Of a stretch of DNA of 6,903 nt, positions 5,226 to 6,903 are shown one piece after another. The stretch is taken from NCBI GenBank assembly GCA_900550735.1, contig URTD01000103.1, positions 1 to 6,903 of the forward strand, given 5' to 3'. This DNA comes from an uncultured Collinsella sp. (GTDB lineage: Bacteria; Actinomycetota; Coriobacteriia; Coriobacteriales; Coriobacteriaceae). The notes below the pieces were generated by a model, which searched no databases, was not told the DNA's origin, and worked only from the letters and a program-made list of their open reading frames with translations. A program made the position numbers and the translations under genes. Numbering within the stretch: position 1 is the stretch's first letter; each line of letters begins with the position of its first letter.

Positions 5226-6404
5226 ATGAACGTACTTGTTGTCAACGCCGGCAGCTCAAGCCTTAAATATCAGCTTTTGGATACCGATACCCGAGAGGTT
5301 TTCGCCAAGGGTAACTGCGAACGTATCGGTTCGGACATGGGCATCTTTGGCCACTCCGAGAACGGTGGCGCCAAGCAGACCGAGGAGGTCCCTTTCCCCG
5401 ATCATCGCTCTGCTATCGCTCGCGTGCTCGAGGAGCTCGAGAAGACCGACTTTACGATTGATGGCATCGGCCATCGTATCGTTCAGGGCGGCTGGCACTT
5501 CGATGATTCCGCGGTCGTCGACGATGAGGTCATGGCTAAGATCCTTGAGGTGGCCCCGCTCGCTCCGCTGCACAATTACGGCGAGGCCGCGGCAATCGAA
5601 TATTGCCGCGAGAAGTATCCAGAGCTGCCCAACGTGGCCGTCTTCGACACCTCGTTCCACATGACCATGCCCGAGGTCGCCTACACCTACGCGCTGCCCA
5701 AGGACGTGTGCGACAAGTACCACGTGCGCAAGTACGGCGCACACGGTACGAGCCACCGCTACGAGTGGATGATGGCCAAGGAGATCCTGGGCTCGCGCTG
5801 CCACCGCCTGCTTTCGTGCCATCTGGGCAACGGTGCTTCGCTTGCCGCCATTGAGGACGGCGTGTGCCGCGACACCACGATGGGCCTCACGCCGCTTGAT
5901 GGTCTGATGATGGGTACTCGCTGCGGTTCCATTGACCCGGCTACCGTGTGCTACCTGCAGCGCGAGGGCGGCTACAGCTACCAGGAAGTCGACGACATGA
6001 TGAACAAGCAGTCTGGTCTGCTTGCCATTTCGGGTATCTCCAACGACGCTCGCGACATCCGCACGCGCGCCTCCGAGGGCGACGAGCGCTGCCTGCTCGC
6101 CTTCGATATGTTCGCCTACAAGGCCATGCAGCAGGCCGGCTCCATGATCGCTTCTATGGCGGGCGTGGACACCATCACCTTTACCGCCGGCATCGGCGAG
6201 AACGACTGGTCGATCCGCAAGGCCTTCTGCGACTGCTTTGAGTGGCTGGGCGTGCGCATCGACAACAACAAGAACCGCGAGGCTGTGGGCAACGGCCCGC
6301 AGGTCATCAGTGCCGCCGGTTCCGCCGTCACGGTCATGGTCATCCCCACCGACGAGGAATACATGATCGCCCACGACGTCGAGCGTCTGACCAAGAACAA
6401 CTAG
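5226..6404 (+). CDS. ackA: Acetate kinase, second tandem copy
   Basis: Second acetate kinase paralogue, also 392 residues and colinear with the first apart from small shifts after residue 270. By hand count 180 of the first 270 residues are identical; the C-terminal third is less alike. It keeps the canonical residues lost by its neighbour: Ser12 in NAGSSSLKY, His177 in GAHGTSHRY and Asn202 in CHLGNGAS. It also has the usual SNDARD segment (272-277), where the first copy reads KTNDCRN. Catalytic Arg84, Asp141, His173 and Arg232 are present. Like the first copy it has Ala172 where Phe is expected and Gln87 in place of the His of VHGG. The ribosome site AAAGGAG at 5215-5221 is four bases before the ATG. 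It has its own candidate promoter and a strong terminator. Of the two, this is the better candidate for the ordinary acetate kinase. Confidence 0.95.
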   Translation: MNVLVVNAGSSSLKYQLLDTDTREVFAKGNCERIGSDMGIFGHSENGGAKQTEEVPFPDHRSAIARVLEELEKTDFTIDGIGHRIVQGGWHFDDSAVVDDEVMAKILEVAPLAPLHNYGEAAAIEYCREKYPELPNVAVFDTSFHMTMPEVAYTYALPKDVCDKYHVRKYGAHGTSHRYEWMMAKEILGSRCHRLLSCHLGNGASLAAIEDGVCRDTTMGLTPLDGLMMGTRCGSIDPATVCYLQREGGYSYQEVDDMMNKQSGLLAISGISNDARDIRTRASEGDERCLLAFDMFAYKAMQQAGSMIASMAGVDTITFTAGIGENDWSIRKAFCDCFEWLGVRIDNNKNREAVGNGPQVISAAGSAVTVMVIPTDEEYMIAHDVERLTKNN

Positions 6405-6422
6405 CGCATTTGCAAGTAAACG

Positions 6423-6458
6423 AAAGGCCTCCAGAGCAACAGCTCCGGAGGCCTTTTT
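6423..6458 (+). terminator. Intrinsic terminator after the second acetate kinase
   Basis: AAAGGCCTCC (6423-6432) pairs perfectly with GGAGGCCTTT (6447-6456). After one mismatch the stem continues with GAGC (6434-6437) and GCTC (6442-6445) around an AACA loop. TTTTT at 6454-6458 supplies the U-run. It starts 18 bases after the stop codon. The A-rich left foot means it may also work on the other strand. Confidence 0.92.
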
Positions 6459-6474
6459 ACTAGCAGGTGGACGG

Positions 6475-6660
6475 CGGAAACCCCATCCCATTTCGAGCGC
6501 AAATACTGGGACACGCTTTCCGGTTGAGGCGCGTTGCGGAAAGTGCGACCCACAATAAAGCAAAATTCCGTCCCAAAGTTTCCCAAACAGGCCCCAAGCG
6601 GAAGCCACATCCCACAATCCGCCTCCAAACTGGGATGTAGTTTCCGGCACAACAACCGCC
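6475..6660. repeat. Degenerate tandem array, 62-base period, three dyad-containing units
   Basis: Three units begin at 6475, 6537 and 6599, exactly 62 bases apart. Each has CGGAA at its start and TTTCC 42 bases later (6517, 6579, 6641), giving a 49-base core and a 13-base unrelated linker. Units 1 and 3 share the plan CGGAAR-N5-TCCCA-N16-TGGGA-N5-TTTCCGG and agree at about 32 of 49 positions by hand count. Unit 2 keeps the outer blocks and shares CCCACAAT with unit 3, but has lost the inner TGGGA. Unit 3 can fold into a 16-pair stem (6599-6614 with 6631-6646) with one mismatch and one G-U pair. The function is unknown. Confidence 0.75.
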
Positions 6661-6843
6661 GAAGCCCACCGGCCTTTCAATCTCCAAAGTGATCATCATC
6701 AGCAACGCCTGCGCTCCCAGCAACGGCACCCATCCATTCAGATTTTCAGCTCCAGCTCGTAGCCAAGCCGCCGTCCACCCCGGATTCCCTGATTGCTACG
6801 TGGCGGCAGGGACCCTACAGGGCAAAGCTCTGAAAACGTCCTC
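6661..6843. other. Intergenic stretch without a recognisable gene
   Basis: No gene with a ribosome site and plausible protein was found here on either strand, and no tRNA arm pattern is visible. Two pieces may be eroded copies of the preceding array: GAAGCCCAC at 6661 with CTCCAAA at 6682, and CGGCACCCATCC at 6724. Both lie close to the 62-base phase, but the right half of the unit is missing in each. Confidence 0.4.
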
Positions 6844-6898
6844 GGACATGCATGAAACCCCCGCTGCGCACTTCGTGCGGCGGGGGTTTCATGCGTCC
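6844..6898. terminator. Long hairpin at the window end, probable bidirectional terminator
   Basis: GCATGAAACCCCCGC (6850-6864) pairs perfectly with GCGGGGGTTTCATGC (6880-6894). Outside it, GGAC (6844-6847) pairs with GTCC (6895-6898) across a two-base AT bulge. Inside it, CGCAC (6867-6871) pairs with GTGCG (6875-6879) around a TTC loop. The AAACCCCC / GGGGGTTT symmetry fits termination in both directions. It lies far from ackA2, so it may serve a convergent gene beyond the window. Confidence 0.7.
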
Positions 6899-6903
6899 TG
6901 CGG

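Noticed and set aside
6475..6660. CRISPR array
   Set aside because: CRISPR repeats are nearly identical and separated by unique spacers of similar length. Here the units are highly diverged, the linkers are only 13 bases, and no cas gene is present.
5256..6680. 474-codon open frame on the minus strand opposite the second acetate kinase and into the downstream gap
   Set aside because: It is the same antisense effect as for the first copy. It runs through the terminator and repeat array, and its product has no recognisable domain.
6460..6729. Minus-strand open frame of 89 codons across the 62-base array
   Set aside because: The composition is not protein-like, no ribosome site was seen, and a 62-base period is not a multiple of three, so the repeats do not encode a repeated protein segment.
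6750..6843. Possible tRNA or small RNA gene near the window end
   Set aside because: No cloverleaf, T-arm sequence or CCA end could be read on either strand, and no promoter was evident.

Overview
The window looks like chromosomal DNA from a high-GC, anaerobic Gram-positive gut bacterium. My best guess is a member of the Coriobacteriia, perhaps Collinsella. This is an inference from base composition, codon use, strong AGGAGG-like ribosome sites and gene content; no marker gene settles it. All six genes are on the + strand.

Layout. Positions 2-856 hold the 3' two thirds of xseA. It is followed by xseB (899-1165), giving both subunits of exonuclease VII, and by a small HIT-family nucleotide hydrolase (1215-1550). 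A LysR-type regulator (1592-2482) and a 12-helix MFS transporter (2602-3762) follow. These two are clearly more AT-rich and use less biased codons than their neighbours, so they look like a later insertion: a regulator plus exporter cassette. A strong hairpin terminator at 3796-3829 closes this block.

The second half holds two complete acetate kinase genes in tandem (3883-5061 and 5226-6404), each 392 codons and each with its own terminator. No phosphotransacetylase gene lies beside them, although pta-ackA pairing is common elsewhere. The kinases would make ATP from acetyl phosphate at the end of fermentation. The two proteins are about two thirds identical over their first 270 residues. The upstream copy has changed three active-site positions that the downstream copy keeps (Thr12, Tyr177 and Ser202 instead of Ser, His and Asn). 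Both copies have Ala where acetate kinases normally have Phe in the acetate pocket. This suggests divided roles or altered substrate range.

The last 500 bases carry no convincing gene. After the ackA2 terminator there is a degenerate tandem array with an exact 62-base period (units start at 6475, 6537 and 6599). Each unit is built around a CGGAA...TTTCC inverted arrangement. The window ends in a long hairpin at 6844-6898, probably a bidirectional terminator. The array and the kinase pair are the parts most worth following up.
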